Part shown: positions 1-11,600 of the stretch, piece by piece
How the letters are laid out: each line of letters begins with the position of its first letter
How positions within the stretch are numbered: position 1 is the stretch's first letter
Assembly: GCA_949752745.1 (NCBI GenBank)
Contig: OX457024.1
Location: 48,364,490-48,428,489, forward strand
Direction: 5' to 3'
DNA from: Protula sp. h YS-2021
Taxonomy: Eukaryota; Annelida; Polychaeta; Sabellida; Serpulidae
DNA length: 64,000 bases
Notes under the pieces: model-generated
What the model was told of the DNA's origin: nothing
Seen by the model: only the letters and a program-made list of their open reading frames with translations
Databases searched by the model: none
Translations under genes and position numbers: made by a program

Positions 1-4
1 GCAT

Positions 5-1545
5 GAGTCATTTCGGCCAGAAGTGGGAAGTGTACCATTTGGGCCACTTCGGTTTTTTAAAGTTTTGACATTGGTCCTCAGACACTTTCGAACTGGACAC
101 TTTCCAACCGCATCTTTTTTCTGACACAAATTACGGAGTGTCAGATTTTTTATAAAATTATTAATTACATTTCAACTTGAAATTGGTGTGTGACTATTTC
201 ACCGAGATTACCGCAGCAATATTTGTTCATGGCCCATTGTTCATGGCTCCGATTATGTATAATCCATCTGGAAATGCGCCACCCTTGACTTGATTAGCTT
301 CGATTAAGAACTGATATGATTGATATCAAGCAATAACAGATAGCTATTAAGATATTAGAAAATCAAAGTAGCAAGCCATTCATGTACACAACTGCACGGG
401 TCATCCGCTGTTTATAATCCATATGGATGATGTTACTTCAAAGTGGACAATTTCAATATTTTACCAGTAGATGCAGTATCGACGTTGTTTGAACATTCGA
501 ACAAAATATTATTACAGCAAACAATCGAAAGCTCACATAATAAGACAATTTGTTTATTATGTAATAAAGTCTGGATAGTAGTAGAATTTATCTCATTTAC
601 AGTGTTCAGATGAAATGACGCCCGGATCAAATGCCACTCCTTTGTGCATTTTAGGATCAAATGCCACTCCTTTGTGCATTTTAGGATCAAAAGCCACTCC
701 TTTGTGCATTGTAGGATTAAATGCCACCCGGCAAAAAAGCCACCCGGAACAAATGCCACATTTAATCAAGTAAGCCACTTCCCCTCTCCCAATCCCCAAA
801 TTTAATTTAAAATAACATACATTGTTTGGTTTCAATTTTTTCTTTTATTGTTTAAAGAAAACTTACACATATCAAGAACATATTTAATGAATGCTATGAA
901 AGTCATTTAACGAAGATAAAACGCAATTAACCTAAACCGGAAGCACTTTTGAGCACGATAACTCCCAGTTATTTTCCCCGAGTTAGTTTCCTGAATATTT
1001 AAAGTGCAGTGGTACCGAACATATTCGGCACAATTGCAATTCGGGGTAGCATTTTTTTTGGGGGGGGGGGGCTGTAAATACAATAAAATAACCAATAAAA
1101 TATGAAGTCTGGTAACATACAGAACTCTGTTCTCTTATCTGTTTTTTAAAAAACGTAGAAACGGATGTTGACCAGGCATATTAACTGATAATTGCAATTA
1201 GTAAAATGGACCATTTTTAAGTCAAGACCCAAGGACAAGGCTTACACAGAACGAGAGTTCCTGGACAGAGTGGCATTGAGGGAATTTCTATGAAAGTTCA
1301 GAAGAGATGTTCTTTATTTTTGCTTCGGTATTTGCGACAGACCCTGACACATCATAACATCGAAAGGATGCTCTTTCTCCGTGCTCTTTTTAGTAGGTTA
1401 AGCAACCATGATGAAATACACAAATTTAAAAAAACTCGTTGACTCTGTTCATTGATTGGTGCAATTTAAAAAGAAGGTTAAAAATGAATGCTTAAAATCC
1501 ATCTGGTCCAATTGTGACAATTCCCACTCCTGGCCAAAACGACTC
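5..1545. repeat. Imperfect inverted repeat pair, 1.5 kb apart
   Basis: Bases 5-33 (core GGCCAG.AGTGGGAA) recur in inverse orientation at 1517-1545 with about 4 mismatches in 29. This could be the two ends of a ~1.5-kb inverted-repeat element or two relics of one family. The left end is too close to the window edge to test for a target duplication. No transposase is seen between them. Confidence 0.35.
623..733. repeat. 30-bp minisatellite, about 3.5 copies
   Basis: The unit AGGATCAAATGCCACTCCTT plus TGTGCATTTT repeats with period 30 from 623. The last copy is partial and runs into GCCACCCGG-rich sequence. The short minus-strand reading frames across it are a by-product of the repeat length. 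Confidence 0.85.
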
Positions 1546-3408
1546 TGGTCTGAATTTCTGGATACCGTCTTTTAAATGTCGTGTTTAACTATTTTAGTTT
1601 ATAGGCAAAACTTCTGCACAATTACAGTCTGAAAGGGGGTTCGTTTACACATAGCACTACAACTCAGCAATTAATGCAAACTGCTTCCTGTATTGAATTG
1701 ATATAGGTAACTGCGTCATGAAAAAATACTGAAGTTAATGGATAATTTCAAAGAATAAAAACAAAGGAATGCCAATCATCTGCTGTCCTGTCTTCAGTCT
1801 CTGGTCAACTGCCCACCCCTCCCCCTTTTGCAACCCGGTCAGCTGCCCCTCCTCCGCCGATTAGGAAGATGTTGTGAAAGTGCAGAGTAGCATTCTTGTT
1901 TTCGTCTTGCAGAAGATAATACCTTTACTCATTTACTCACTTATTGAAACTTGAAAACAAGACTGGTCATTTTTAGCAGTTTATTTAATATTTGTTTGCA
2001 CTACATCGCACATGATGGCTAATCACTAAAATGTCTAAATCAGTTAAATACTAAACTGTGCTGTTACTAGTGTCCATTAAAATCGTTAGTCACTAAAATA
2101 CTGCAGTCCATATACACTAACTCAATTACAATCCTATATAATTGCAATCAACCAAAGCTAGTCGTATTGCAATTAATGATCGAACGATACATGAATGAAT
2201 TTTTTGACTTGAACATTTTAGATGTGATTGTGATAAGGTTAAGATAAAGAGGTTAAGATTCCATTCTTAAATGCAATTGAAACAAAATAAAAGTGAAAAA
2301 CTTGTCATTGAACAGCACTTAAAAAGAGGTAAAATACCATCAATCTTTTCAATTTGCTTTTGAACAAGGAGAGGGGAGGAGGGATGGGGGGTTTTTACTG
2401 GGTGCGCAAAAATAAAGAAGGAGGGGGGATTTGGCTGACGGGGGGGGGGGGGGGGGCTTGGCCGGGGGGGTGCTTTTTGCCTAGAATCGTTACAAATAGA
2501 TCAATTATTTCTTTCGGTGGAGAGAAATCGTCTGTTACATCTCTTGTCATATGTGATAATGAATATTTCATTTTAAACGAAGGTGAAGTAAATCAGTCGT
2601 TTCTTGCAAGTTTATGAGGGGGGGGGGGGGGTGACATTACCACACTGGAGGGCATGTAAGGGGACAGTGGACGGGGTGGGCTGATGACAGAGAGGCAGAT
2701 CAACCTCCATCAAAACAAAGACATAATCTCTTAAAAGATTTTTCTTTGTTCTGAAACTGAACCAGTCCATATAAAGTGAACACAACGAAATCATAGGCTA
2801 CTTTTTATTTCTTTATTTATGAAAAAGTGTGTACTTACGGAAATTGTACCAACTACTCCCTGTTATTTGCCCTTTGGCACTGCATTCAAAACATAGAATG
2901 GTCTTATTTGTGACTGTTATTTCTGTGAAAGCTTCATTTGACATATACTCGCTATTGTTTCCTTACAATAGCAGTAAAAGTACAGAAACGTCAGATAAGG
3001 CATGCCTGCTCACTCATGGCAAGAACTACGCAGATCTTTGCACGAACTCAGTATCTGGGAAACTATCGACAGTTAATGTCTCAACCATGTTTGCGATAAG
3101 CAAAAAATAAATAAATAAATAACAATAAAAAAAGCGGTATCTAACAGTGAAAGTAAACCATGGCACTTTTTCTTCCTCATCAAACATTCATGTTTTGTTC
3201 ATTCCATTGTTCTTTGTGGGGTGGTCTCTGTTTGTCAATTAGTGTACGCAAAAAATATCCACTCCAAGCAAACAAAGTGAGTCGAAGCAGAGCGCTTCCC
3301 GTGAGAAGTTTTTTGGTGTAGACATACAGAAGTTTTCCCATACTTGATGTACCCCGGGGCCATGAAGTAGTCTATCTGGCATGAAGTATGGATGGTCGCA
3401 AAGGGATT
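734..3408. other. AT-rich intergenic sequence, no gene recognised
   Basis: No ORF above about 95 codons and no recognisable protein motif. It contains G homopolymers at 1060-1071, 2440-2456 and 2618-2631, and two G-rich patches around 2370-2475. The plus-strand ORF at 2829-3110 (93 codons) has no recognisable family and is probably chance. Confidence 0.6.
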
Positions 3409-3715
3409 GAGTATGGGAGTTTATCGGTCGGGGTGAGTATGGGAATTTATCTGTCTCGGCGGGTGTGAGAGTTTATCCGTCGGGGTGGGTGTGGGAGTTT
3501 ATCTGTTCTGGTGAGTGTGGGAGTTTATCTGTTCTGGTGAGTGTGGGAGTTTATCTGTGAGGGTGGGTGTGGGAGTTTATAGTTAGGGGTGAGTATGGTA
3601 GCATACTATATATAGGGGTGAGTATGGTAGTATATATTATATACTATATATAGGGGTGAGTATGGGACTATACTATATATAGGGATGAGTGTGGGAGTAT
3701 ACTATATATATTACA
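3409..3715. repeat. Minisatellite that changes period from 26 to 29 bp
   Basis: The anchor GAGTATGGGAG/GGGTGTGGGAG recurs at 3409, 3435, 3461, 3487, 3513, 3539, 3565 and 3591 (exact 26-bp steps). It then recurs at 3620, 3658 and 3687, where the filler becomes ACTATATATAGGG. The unit therefore acquired a TA-rich extension part-way along the array. Confidence 0.85.
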
Positions 3716-4040
3716 TATTAAGCCATGCCATTTTTTTATTTATTACTTTGTTACAACGGTCTGCAAGACGCGTCTTTTGATCAATTCAATCCTTCTGGGG
3801 CCACGTGGATAACATGTGGTATAACCACGTAGTTCCTGGTTTTACGTATAGCTTTTAACATCGCAAGATTAGAGGACAAATTATTCCCGCCACAACTTCC
3901 ATGCTACAATCATCTTATAGCTTTTGGTGCTTAAGATGAAAAAAAAATGCACTGATCTTTAACCATTTATGAGAAAAGACATATCAGAGATAATTTTGAA
4001 AGCAAAAGTTGCAATGGCACATGACCACTACAATATAGGA
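3716..4040. other. Unique AT-rich sequence before the 45-bp satellite
   Basis: Nothing recognisable. The first ATG of the long plus-strand frame through the satellite (3969) lies here, but the 24 codons before the repeat resemble no known domain. Confidence 0.5.
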
Positions 4041-6150
4041 GACTTCGCCGTTGTTGTTATCGCCGTTGACAACCGCAGTGCGCCAGACTTCGCAGTTGTT
4101 GCTATCGCCGTTGACCACGGCAGTGTGCCAGACTTCGCCGTTGTTGTTATCGCCGTTGACCACGGCAGTGTGCCAGAATTCGCCGTTGTTGTTATCGCCG
4201 TTGACCACGGCAGTGTGTCAGACTTCGCCGTTGTTGTTATCGCCGTTGACCACGGCAGTGTGTCAGACTTCGCCGTTGTTGTTATCGCCGTTGACCACGG
4301 CAGTGTGTCAGAATTCGCCGTTGTTGTTATCGCCGTTGACCACGGCAGTGTGTCAGACTTCGCCGTTGTTGTTATCGCCGTTGACCACGGCAGTGTGTCA
4401 GAATTCGCCGTTGTTGTTATCGCCGTTGACCACGGCAGTGTGCCAGACTTCGCCGTTGTTGTTATCGCCGTTGACCACGGCAGTGTGCCAGACTTCACCG
4501 TTGTTGTTATCGCCGTTGACCACGGCAGTGTGCCAGACTTCGCCGTTGCTGTTATCGCCGTTGACCACCGCAGTGCGCCAGACTTCGCCGCTGTTGTTAT
4601 CGCCGTTGACCACCGCAGTGCGCCAGACTTCGCCGCTGTTGTTATCGCCGTTGACCACCGCAGTGTGCCAGACTTCGCCGTTGTTGTTATCGCCGTTGAC
4701 CACCGCAATGTGCCGGACTCCGTCGTTGTTGTTATCGCCGTTGACCACCGCAGTGTACCAGACTTCGCCGTTGTTGTTATCGCCGTTGACCACCGCAGTG
4801 CGCCAGACTTCGCCGCTGTTGTTATCGCCGTTGACCACCGCAGTGTACCAGACTTCGCCGTTGTTGTTATCGCCGTTGACCACCGCAGTGTACCAGACTT
4901 CGCCGTTGTTGTTATCGCCGTTGACCACCGCAGTGCGCCAGACTTCGCCGCTGTTGTTATCGCCGTTGACCACCGCAGTGTACCAGACTTCGCCGTTGTT
5001 GTTATCGCCGTTGACCACCGCAGTGTGCCGGACTCCGTCGTTGTTGTTATCGCCGTTGACTAGCGCAGTGTACCAGACTTCGCCGTTGTTGTTATCGCCG
5101 TTGACCAACGCAGTGTGCCGGACTCCATCGTTGTTGTTATCGCCGTTGACTAGCGCAGTGTACCAGACTTCGCCGCTGTTGTTATCGCCGTTGACTAGCG
5201 CAGTGTACCAGACTTCGCCGTTGTTGTTATCGCCGTTGACCACCGCAGTGTGCCGGACCCCGTCGTTGTTGTTATCGCCGTTGACTAGCGCAGTGTACCA
5301 GACTTCGCCGTTGTTGTTATCGCCGTTGACCACCGCAGTGTACCAGACTTCGCCGTTGTTGTTATCGCCGTTGACCACCGCAGTGCGCCAGACTTCGCCG
5401 CTGTTGTTATCGCCGTTGACCACCGCAGTGTACCAGACTTCGCCGTTGTTGTTATCGCCGTTGACCACCGCAGTGTGCCGGACTCCGTCGTTGTTGTTAT
5501 CGCCGTTGACTAGCGCAGTGTACCAGACTTCGCCGTTGTTGTTATCGCCGTTGAACACCGCAGTGTGCCGGACTCCATCATTGTTGTTATCGCCGTTGAC
5601 TAGCGCAGTGTACCAGACTTCGCCGTTGTTGTTATCGCCGTTGACCACCGCAGTGTGCCAGACTTCGCCGCTGTTGCTATCGCCGTTGACCATCGCAGTG
5701 CGCCAGACTTCGCAGTTGTTGCTATCGCCGTTCACCACGGCAGTGTGTCAGACTTTGCCGTTGTTGTTATCGCCGTTGACCATCGCAGTGCGCCAGACTT
5801 CGCCGTTGTTGCTATCGCCGTTGACCACGGCAGTGTGCCAGACTTCGCCGTTGTTGTGATTGCCGTTGACCACGGCAGTGTGCCAGACTTCACCGTTGTT
5901 GTTATCGCCGTTGACCACGGCAGTGTGCCAGACTTCGCCGTTGTTGTTATCGCCGTTGACCACGGCAGTGTGTCAGACTTCGCCGTTGTTGTTATCGCCG
6001 TTGACCACGGCAGTGTGTCAGACTTCACCGTTGTTGTTATCGCCGTTGACCACGGCAGTGTGTCAGACTTCGCCGTGGTTGTTATCGCCGTTGACCACCA
6101 CAGTGTCCGAACTTCGCCGTTGTTATGATTGCCGTTGACCAGCGGAGCTT
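4041..6150. repeat. 45-bp satellite array, about 47 copies
   Basis: Consensus GACTTCGCCGTTGTTGTTAT, then CGCCGTTGAC, then CACGGCAGTG, then TGCCA. Copy starts are exactly 45 bp apart from 4041 through about copy 46 (6066), after which the repeat decays. Because 45 is a multiple of 3, several frames on both strands stay open for hundreds of codons: DFAVVVIAVDHGSVP and SPLLLSPLTTAVCQT on plus, VNGDNNNGEVWHTAV on minus. None has flanking coding sequence or a recognisable domain, so I treat this as non-coding satellite. Variant subtypes are ordered along the array (see findings). Confidence 0.93.
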
Positions 6151-7892
6151 GGCGAACTTTGTCGTTGGTGCGATTGCCGTTCAGGAAACCTTCTAATTAC
6201 GCTATCACACACACATTTGCCACATTTAATTATTATTGTTTTTCAATGAATGAATTTAAAAAGAAAACAAGCATTGTTGCCTTACCTTATATACACAAAA
6301 GTGAAAATGATCCAAAGAAAATGAGATTACAAACACTATCCTTTTGATAAATATCAATGTGTTAATTATAAACTCTTAGTGCTTTAAAATAGTGTGCCGA
6401 TTTTCCCTTAAGATATGAGATATATTATTTCCCATGAGTAGTATTTACACTACGACTGATCAAATCTCAATTTGGCGACCATTCTTTGGAATGAAATGAA
6501 ATGAAATAAGACTTAGTATAAACAAGATATAGTTCTACATACCGTCGTGAAGGTCTGTTGTAGAAGTCAACGCTGATCAAATGCAATTCCACTTGAAGGC
6601 TCGCAAAGCTAAGCTTGTTTTGCCGTGTGGCTTCGTCTAAGTGACTGTCAATATTTACGGTCCTTTCACAGCGATCATCGTGCTTTGAATACCTGGCAAA
6701 CTGAGGATCGCTTACACGGATGAAGTTAGCAAGTTATACACTTTTTCCCTAAAAGGAGTTTATTGGTGTTTTTAATCCATATTCATTGTTGACGGAATGC
6801 AATGTAAAAACGTGTCTTTCTGGAGGGTCAGATATCATTTTTATCTATTACGTCACTGGTTAAGTGCACTGCATAAACACAGGATCTACTTTCCAGACAG
6901 AAAAAAAAATCCACAAAGTTCCCAAATAATCAGTGGCACAAGTCTTAGGGGGATAATGTGTTTATTTTCTCACTTTTTTTATTCCTTTTCTGATTCATGT
7001 TTTAAACAGATCTTGAATCAGGTATATGGGCCCCGCCCAAAACCCCTCCCTCTGATATCTCTTATATCAACCAGCCAAATGACTTTATGAAACCTATAAT
7101 TGAATATCTCTGATCCATTAAAAATATACATAAATAATGTCGAACTAGATATATTTTTAAAAAGATATCAGAAATGCATTAGATATGTCTAAATCAATTA
7201 GACTCTTGGCTAAAATGAATACAGAACCGATGTTGTAAGGATGTGCTGGAACACTAATTATTCCGTATTCGGAGGTAAAACTGGCCACGTGATCTTCATA
7301 TATTCCTAAACAATTAGAGATACCGTTACTTTATTTTATAATAATCTCTAATCACTTGGATATTTAAAAAAAATGAATGAGAAATATCAGTGCAGGAGGG
7401 GGAGGGTGGGGGAGGACAGTGGGACACCATTTCGATTGTTTTATTGCGCTTAGAAAATCTCACTTTTCCAGTATTTCCCTTAGATCTGAGATCCTTCACT
7501 TAGATTTCACTTAGATTTCACTTAGATTTTACTTAGTAACCCGTCTCATCAAAGTAGTCCAGCCTTGACTGGCATCGAGATTACGACTTAAATGTTGAGA
7601 ATACGCCCCGGGAGGGGGAGGGGGGAGTGTTTGTGGTATCATGTGTTACCATACGTGTCCCCCCCCCCCCAAAAAAAAAGAACGCCCAGAAAGGTAGAAT
7701 GTTGAGCCAGAGTGCAAATTTCATAAAGAAAAGTGAGCGGGAGGGTAATTTTCATTCCGTGCTCCACGTTTTCCACAAAAAGGGGTTCTTTCGGAATTGC
7801 ACTCCACATTTGGTCAAAAGGGTTAATATTTCAAACTTGGCACTGCACGTTTAGGGGCCATTTTAAAAAGTCATGGAAATGCATGAGTAAGG
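6151..7892. other. Intergenic, no gene recognised
   Basis: AT-rich unique sequence with a C12 tract at 7659-7670 followed by A9, a G-rich patch at 7394-7420 and 7608-7626, and a small CACTTAGATTT repeat at 7496-7530. Small ORFs (for example 6797-7090 plus) have no recognisable content. Confidence 0.55.
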
Positions 7893-7931
7893 GAAGGAGA
7901 CTTCTGGACGGATAGGCCAGAAGTCTCCTTC
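7893..7931. repeat. Perfect 15-bp hairpin with 9-nt loop
   Basis: GAAGGAGACTTCTGG (7893-7907) and its exact reverse complement (7917-7931) flank a 9-nt loop. The next 60 bases contain more AGAAGTC/CTAGAAG fragments, so this may be the core of a decayed palindromic repeat. No T-run follows, so there is no reason to call it a terminator. Confidence 0.8.
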
Positions 7932-7998
7932 TCCTGTGATTCGTCTAGAAGTCTTATGAGATTTCTAGCCGGTCTACTTCTAGCGAACGTTTTTTTTA

Positions 7999-8060
7999 CC
8001 CCCCCCCCCCGGTGGACCGATCTCCCCTCTGGTGGACCGACTGACCCCCCCCCCCCCCCC
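7999..8060. repeat. Two long C homopolymers flanking a GGTGGACCGA duplication
   Basis: C12 (7999-8010) and C16 (8045-8060) bracket two copies of GGTGGACCGA. Homopolymers this long are unstable in replication and sequencing, so their exact lengths are unreliable. Confidence 0.7.
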
Positions 8061-9550
8061 TCCGGACGGGAATTTCTAATTTTAGCATATTTTTGTTGTT
8101 TCAGACCATCCTGATTATTTTTTCAGTTTTTGACCCCCCCATAGGCGGGAAAAAATTCTGATTTTGGTATATTTTTTCGTTTCAGACAATTCTGAGCAGT
8201 TCTCATTTTTTATAGCTATCTGGCTATATAGCTATACAGTGTATAAGGCCAACATGCCAACTTCAACATAGCATAACTTCGAAACTGCTGGACCAATTCA
8301 CACCATTCTTTAACTAAGTGTTCAGCAGGTATTTTTCTCTAATGGAGGGTGCAATGAACGTTACAATTTCACATGTGAAAATTGCAGCGTTTATGATGTT
8401 TGGAAAGGAATTAAGACTTTGTTTTCAAGTAAATGAACAATTCATTAGCAAGAGAATTCACATTATTCTATCTCTTGAAGGTCAAGCTGTAGTGAAGGAT
8501 CATTTCAAATCTTTATTAATACCAGGATTTCATCTACAAGTGTGAGAAGATCTTAGTATAAAAGTTATTAAATCTAGTGGTGAACTCTGTATGCAGTTTC
8601 AGCAATATGATAAACTTACTGAGGGCTAAAACTTCAACACGCTCGGTGAATTGGATGTATGATTACATGATGACTTGCACAAAAATTTTGTGTCAAGAAG
8701 AAGCAACTGAAAGTATATCAAGGTCACAGTTTTATTTCAAAGATAAGATATAAAAAAGCTTTAAAAATGTCTAAAATCTTAGTCATTGAAATGTTGAAGA
8801 CCTAGTGACACTGTCTTTGTTGCTAGCCAATTTATTTTTTTTTTGTGAGATTTTCAAAGGAAGAAAATAATAGAAGAGGTGGGAGATATTTTAAAAGAAG
8901 TTATATATGAACACGCTATAAAAAAATAAGTGATACTCGCATTATGTTACAGGAGGAAGAAGAAAGGTGAAAAATGTCAGTATCTACACCGACGTATAGA
9001 GAGATTAGATGATGTTTTCAAAGTGAACTATATTGACTTTGTGTTTTAAAAGCTTCTTTGTTTTTAATCGGATTGAGTACTGGAAGTGAAGACTATGCAT
9101 AAACACTGGGAAGCACTTGGAAGGACAATTCCAAGAAATCGTTTCATCCATTCTTTTCTGATTGAATGTAAGAACTAAATTTGCCAGGGAATACCTATGA
9201 CATTGATTCAGGATTTATCAACGCCAATACAATTTAGGCAGCTGACCTGATGCAGGTTGTAGCTGCTGGAATAACTTCACATTATGACGATAATGTTTCA
9301 TTTGAGTTATCACCAGAATATAATGGCATTGTAGTACAACGATGACATTGCTTTGTGTTCAAACTGAACCGAAGATGTACATTTTTGGCTTTGTAAATGA
9401 GAGACAGAAATATTCATCAAAACATACAAAGGGCATAGTGGTTCGGTATTCAGTTGTTTTGGTCTGGTTGAATTATGTTCTTGGGTTGTGTTCTTGGGTT
9501 AAGTATCGCTGCAGGTTATGCTCGTCACTGCAGGAATTTGTATACATAAC
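8061..9550. other. Unrecognised, possibly decayed coding sequence
   Basis: The plus ORF at 8318-8545 (75 codons) and short plus-strand runs around 9190-9345 read with an ordinary amino-acid composition but are broken by stops. I do not recognise a family. The position next to a retrotransposon suggests old mobile-element sequence, but nothing seen proves it. Confidence 0.3.
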
Positions 9551-9558
9551 TTTTATAG

Positions 9559-9700
9559 GTCAGTACACCAGTATTAACACTGCTGACGCGCCAAAATTCA
9601 GCTGCCGCAGGATTTCTTTACGGTATTACGAGATACTTACCGGGAAGAATCAACTCTTCATCCAGCATGATCTTTCGCAAGGTTTTTGTAAGCGCCCGCA
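9559..9700 (-). ncRNA. Weak small-RNA-like signature (splice donor, Sm-like site, stem-loop)
   Basis: On the minus strand, a full U1-complementary donor GTAAGTAT (9640-9633) is followed about 42 nt later by AATTTTGG (9598-9591). A bulged stem-loop follows (GTCAG/CTGAC at 9559-9563/9583-9587, CAGT/ACTG inside). That order is typical of spliced-leader RNAs. However, the same stretch can be read as protein (a run ending EELILPGKYLVIP then stop), so a decayed transposon reading frame is at least as likely. No promoter was identified. Confidence 0.15.
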
Positions 9701-10140
9701 CATCGAATGCCTCTCTTGTGGATGCCCCGCACGCGGCCCTGTCTGAGCTTCCCTATCGGTCAATTTGGGAGCGACCTGTACCCGGCGATTCCATAGTTCT
9801 AACTCCATCTGGCAAGAGACGTCGCACTGATGCTGCGAGACATCCTCCATCGGTATAGATACCGTAAATTTATCGGGACTAGAGAATCGGAGGGGCAATC
9901 GGTCCCTTGGTTTTACGGCATTTCACGGTCGCGCGACCGGACTTCGACCTCTGTGCTGCAAACTATCACGTGTGCGTACAGCTGAACTTGCGCTGCGTTG
10001 TCGAGTTGCAGTTCTTGGTCGTAGAACCGGACTTCGACTCCTAGAAACAGGCTTCATAGATCGGTCACCCGGAAATCCGCGCATCAGATTTCTGATTCGG
10101 TGCAAGAGTGGCCTTCCCTGGTGCGCGTACTGTACCACAG
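9633..10140 (-). pseudogene. Decayed coding-like sequence, family unknown
   Basis: Minus-strand frames at 9923-10138 and 9650-9898, plus a third frame ending near 9636, read as one disrupted, Arg/Gln-rich polypeptide with at least two frame changes. It lies just beyond the RNase H remnant of the Ty3/gypsy element, where an integrase would be expected, but I see no HHCC finger or DDE signature. It could be a separate retroelement fragment. Confidence 0.3.
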
Positions 10141-10387
10141 CAAAGTGGACCAGTCACACCGATCACAAAAACACATTGCTGATTTCCGTTTGTGTGCTTC
10201 CGAATGTGTCTAGGAAGGTAAGAAGTCTCCCTTACGCACACAATACACACATTACGACAACGGCCATAGATAAAGACATTCATATAGCTATACACATCTA
10301 CGAGATACACATTTCAATACCCACACCCCCAGAAAGATAGCAGCAGCAGCATCTAAATAAAACCTATATATAATGGCTTTGTTTAAC

Positions 10388-10411
10388 AACACACACACAC
10401 ACACACACACA
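10388..10411. repeat. (AC)12 microsatellite
   Basis: A pure dinucleotide tract about 40 bp beyond the last recognisable RNase H codons of the Ty3/gypsy relic. Confidence 0.95.
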
Positions 10412-10489
10412 GAAACCACTTCAATATCTGACGTGGAGGTAGAGACATCAAAATAGGTATTCGATTTGTCGCACATGTTTGAGCAAATG

Positions 10490-11045
10490 CATTCCTTTCC
10501 AGCACAAGAAGTGTATCTAGATAACGCATCAGCATTACCATGATTAACGCGGAGTCGAGCTGCTATTGCTGCCTCAAATTCCTCGAGCGTTTCTATCCAG
10601 CGACCTAGTTGGGTGTCCGGATTCTTAAAATTGGCATGCCATTGCAAGGCACCATGATCCGTTCGAACCAGAGGTTTCCTACCCCACAAACGCTTTCGAA
10701 AATACTTAGATGTGCGAAAATAGACAAGAGTTCTTTCCTGGTTACGCAGTAGCGACGCTGCTCCTTCGTTATCGATCTACTAGAAAATGCTATAATAATC
10801 TGGCGCCCATCCTGCTTTTGACTAAGTACTTTGCCAAAAGCATAGTTACTGGCATCACAGTCCACATTGAATTGTCCGGAATCACACGGGTAACTAAGTA
10901 TTGGTGTGCTGGTTAGAGACTACTGTAGGAGAACAATAGCTTTTCCACAGTCATCTGTCCATTCAAATTTGCTAGATTTCCGTGTGAGATCGTGCAACGG
11001 TTTAGCTTTGATGTAATAGTCCTTGACAAAATGACGATAATAACT
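10490..11045 (-). pseudogene. RNase H and RT-thumb remnant of Ty3/gypsy pol
   Basis: The minus strand reads YYRHFVKDYYIKAKPLHDL, then DCDASNYAFGKVLSQ (RNase H first Asp), SSRSITKEQRRYCVTRKELL (second acidic residue), VRTDHGALQWH and finally HGNADALSRY. These are the hallmark blocks of gypsy RNase H in the correct order. The reading frame shifts between 10690 and 10720, within the GRKPLVRTDHGAL block, so the enzyme could not be translated intact. A stop also lies near 10915. Confidence 0.88.
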
Positions 11046-11345
11046 ACGGAGACCGGGAAAGGACCTAACCTAAGGCAAGGTCAAAAGTTGAAAAAACACG
11101 CACCCCTGACGAAGAATCCAAAGTGTCGTCGATGCGCGGTAACGGATAAGCATCACTCACCGTTTTGGCATTCAGCTTTCTGTAATCGGCACACGCGAGT
11201 GGAACCATCCTTTTTCTTCACAAGAACTATTGGAGAAGGACCAAGGACCGTTACCCGGTTGGATAAGGTTGTGCTTAAGCATGTCATTGACCTGATTTTC
11301 TGTTTCCCTTTCTTGCGCTTTGGCAAACGCCTGGGTGGTGTTTAA
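11045..11345 (-). pseudogene. Partial reverse transcriptase, palm deleted
   Basis: The minus strand reads a fingers-domain stretch (MLKHNLIQPGNGPW, then YRKLNAKT in another frame, then DAYPLPRIDDTL and FSTFDLALG). It then jumps directly to the post-palm block SYYRHFVKDY. The segment that should hold the catalytic YxDD box (over 100 residues in the family) is absent, indicating an internal deletion at about 11050. At least one frameshift lies near 11190. The short plus-strand ORF here is its antisense shadow. Confidence 0.82.
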
Positions 11346-11404
11346 TTGGGACTTTATTACCGGTCAATATGTCATGTTATGCTACACTTGTTAGGCCAAG
11401 ATCG

Positions 11405-11600
11405 TGATTGTTTCAACGTTTTTGCATAAGAGATCTGCTACGCGTTTACGTTCCTGTTCGGGTAGATTGCTTGTTGAACCTTCATACAAGTCTATCAGAT
11501 GTCGGGGAATGGTATCGTTTGTTTGTTGGATGCGCTTAATTTTTTGTACCGATGTTTCCTGCGCTTTTATAATGTCAGTAGTTTGTGCCGGTACCTAGAT
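11405..11600 (-). pseudogene. Protease-RT linker of Ty3/gypsy pol
   Basis: The minus strand reads IPRHLIDLYEGSTSNLPEQE followed by RKRVADLLCKN. This resembles the acidic-leucine LP.HL..L...S...L...E...L..LL segment that precedes RT in many metazoan gypsy polyproteins. It has no catalytic role of its own, but it places the element in that group. Confidence 0.65.

Noticed and set aside
4041..5859. ORFs of 602, 446, 364 and 226 codons through the 45-bp satellite as a repeat-protein gene
   Set aside because: Several frames on both strands are equally open because the unit is 15 codons long. There is no non-repeat coding sequence, signal peptide or convincing start or stop context.
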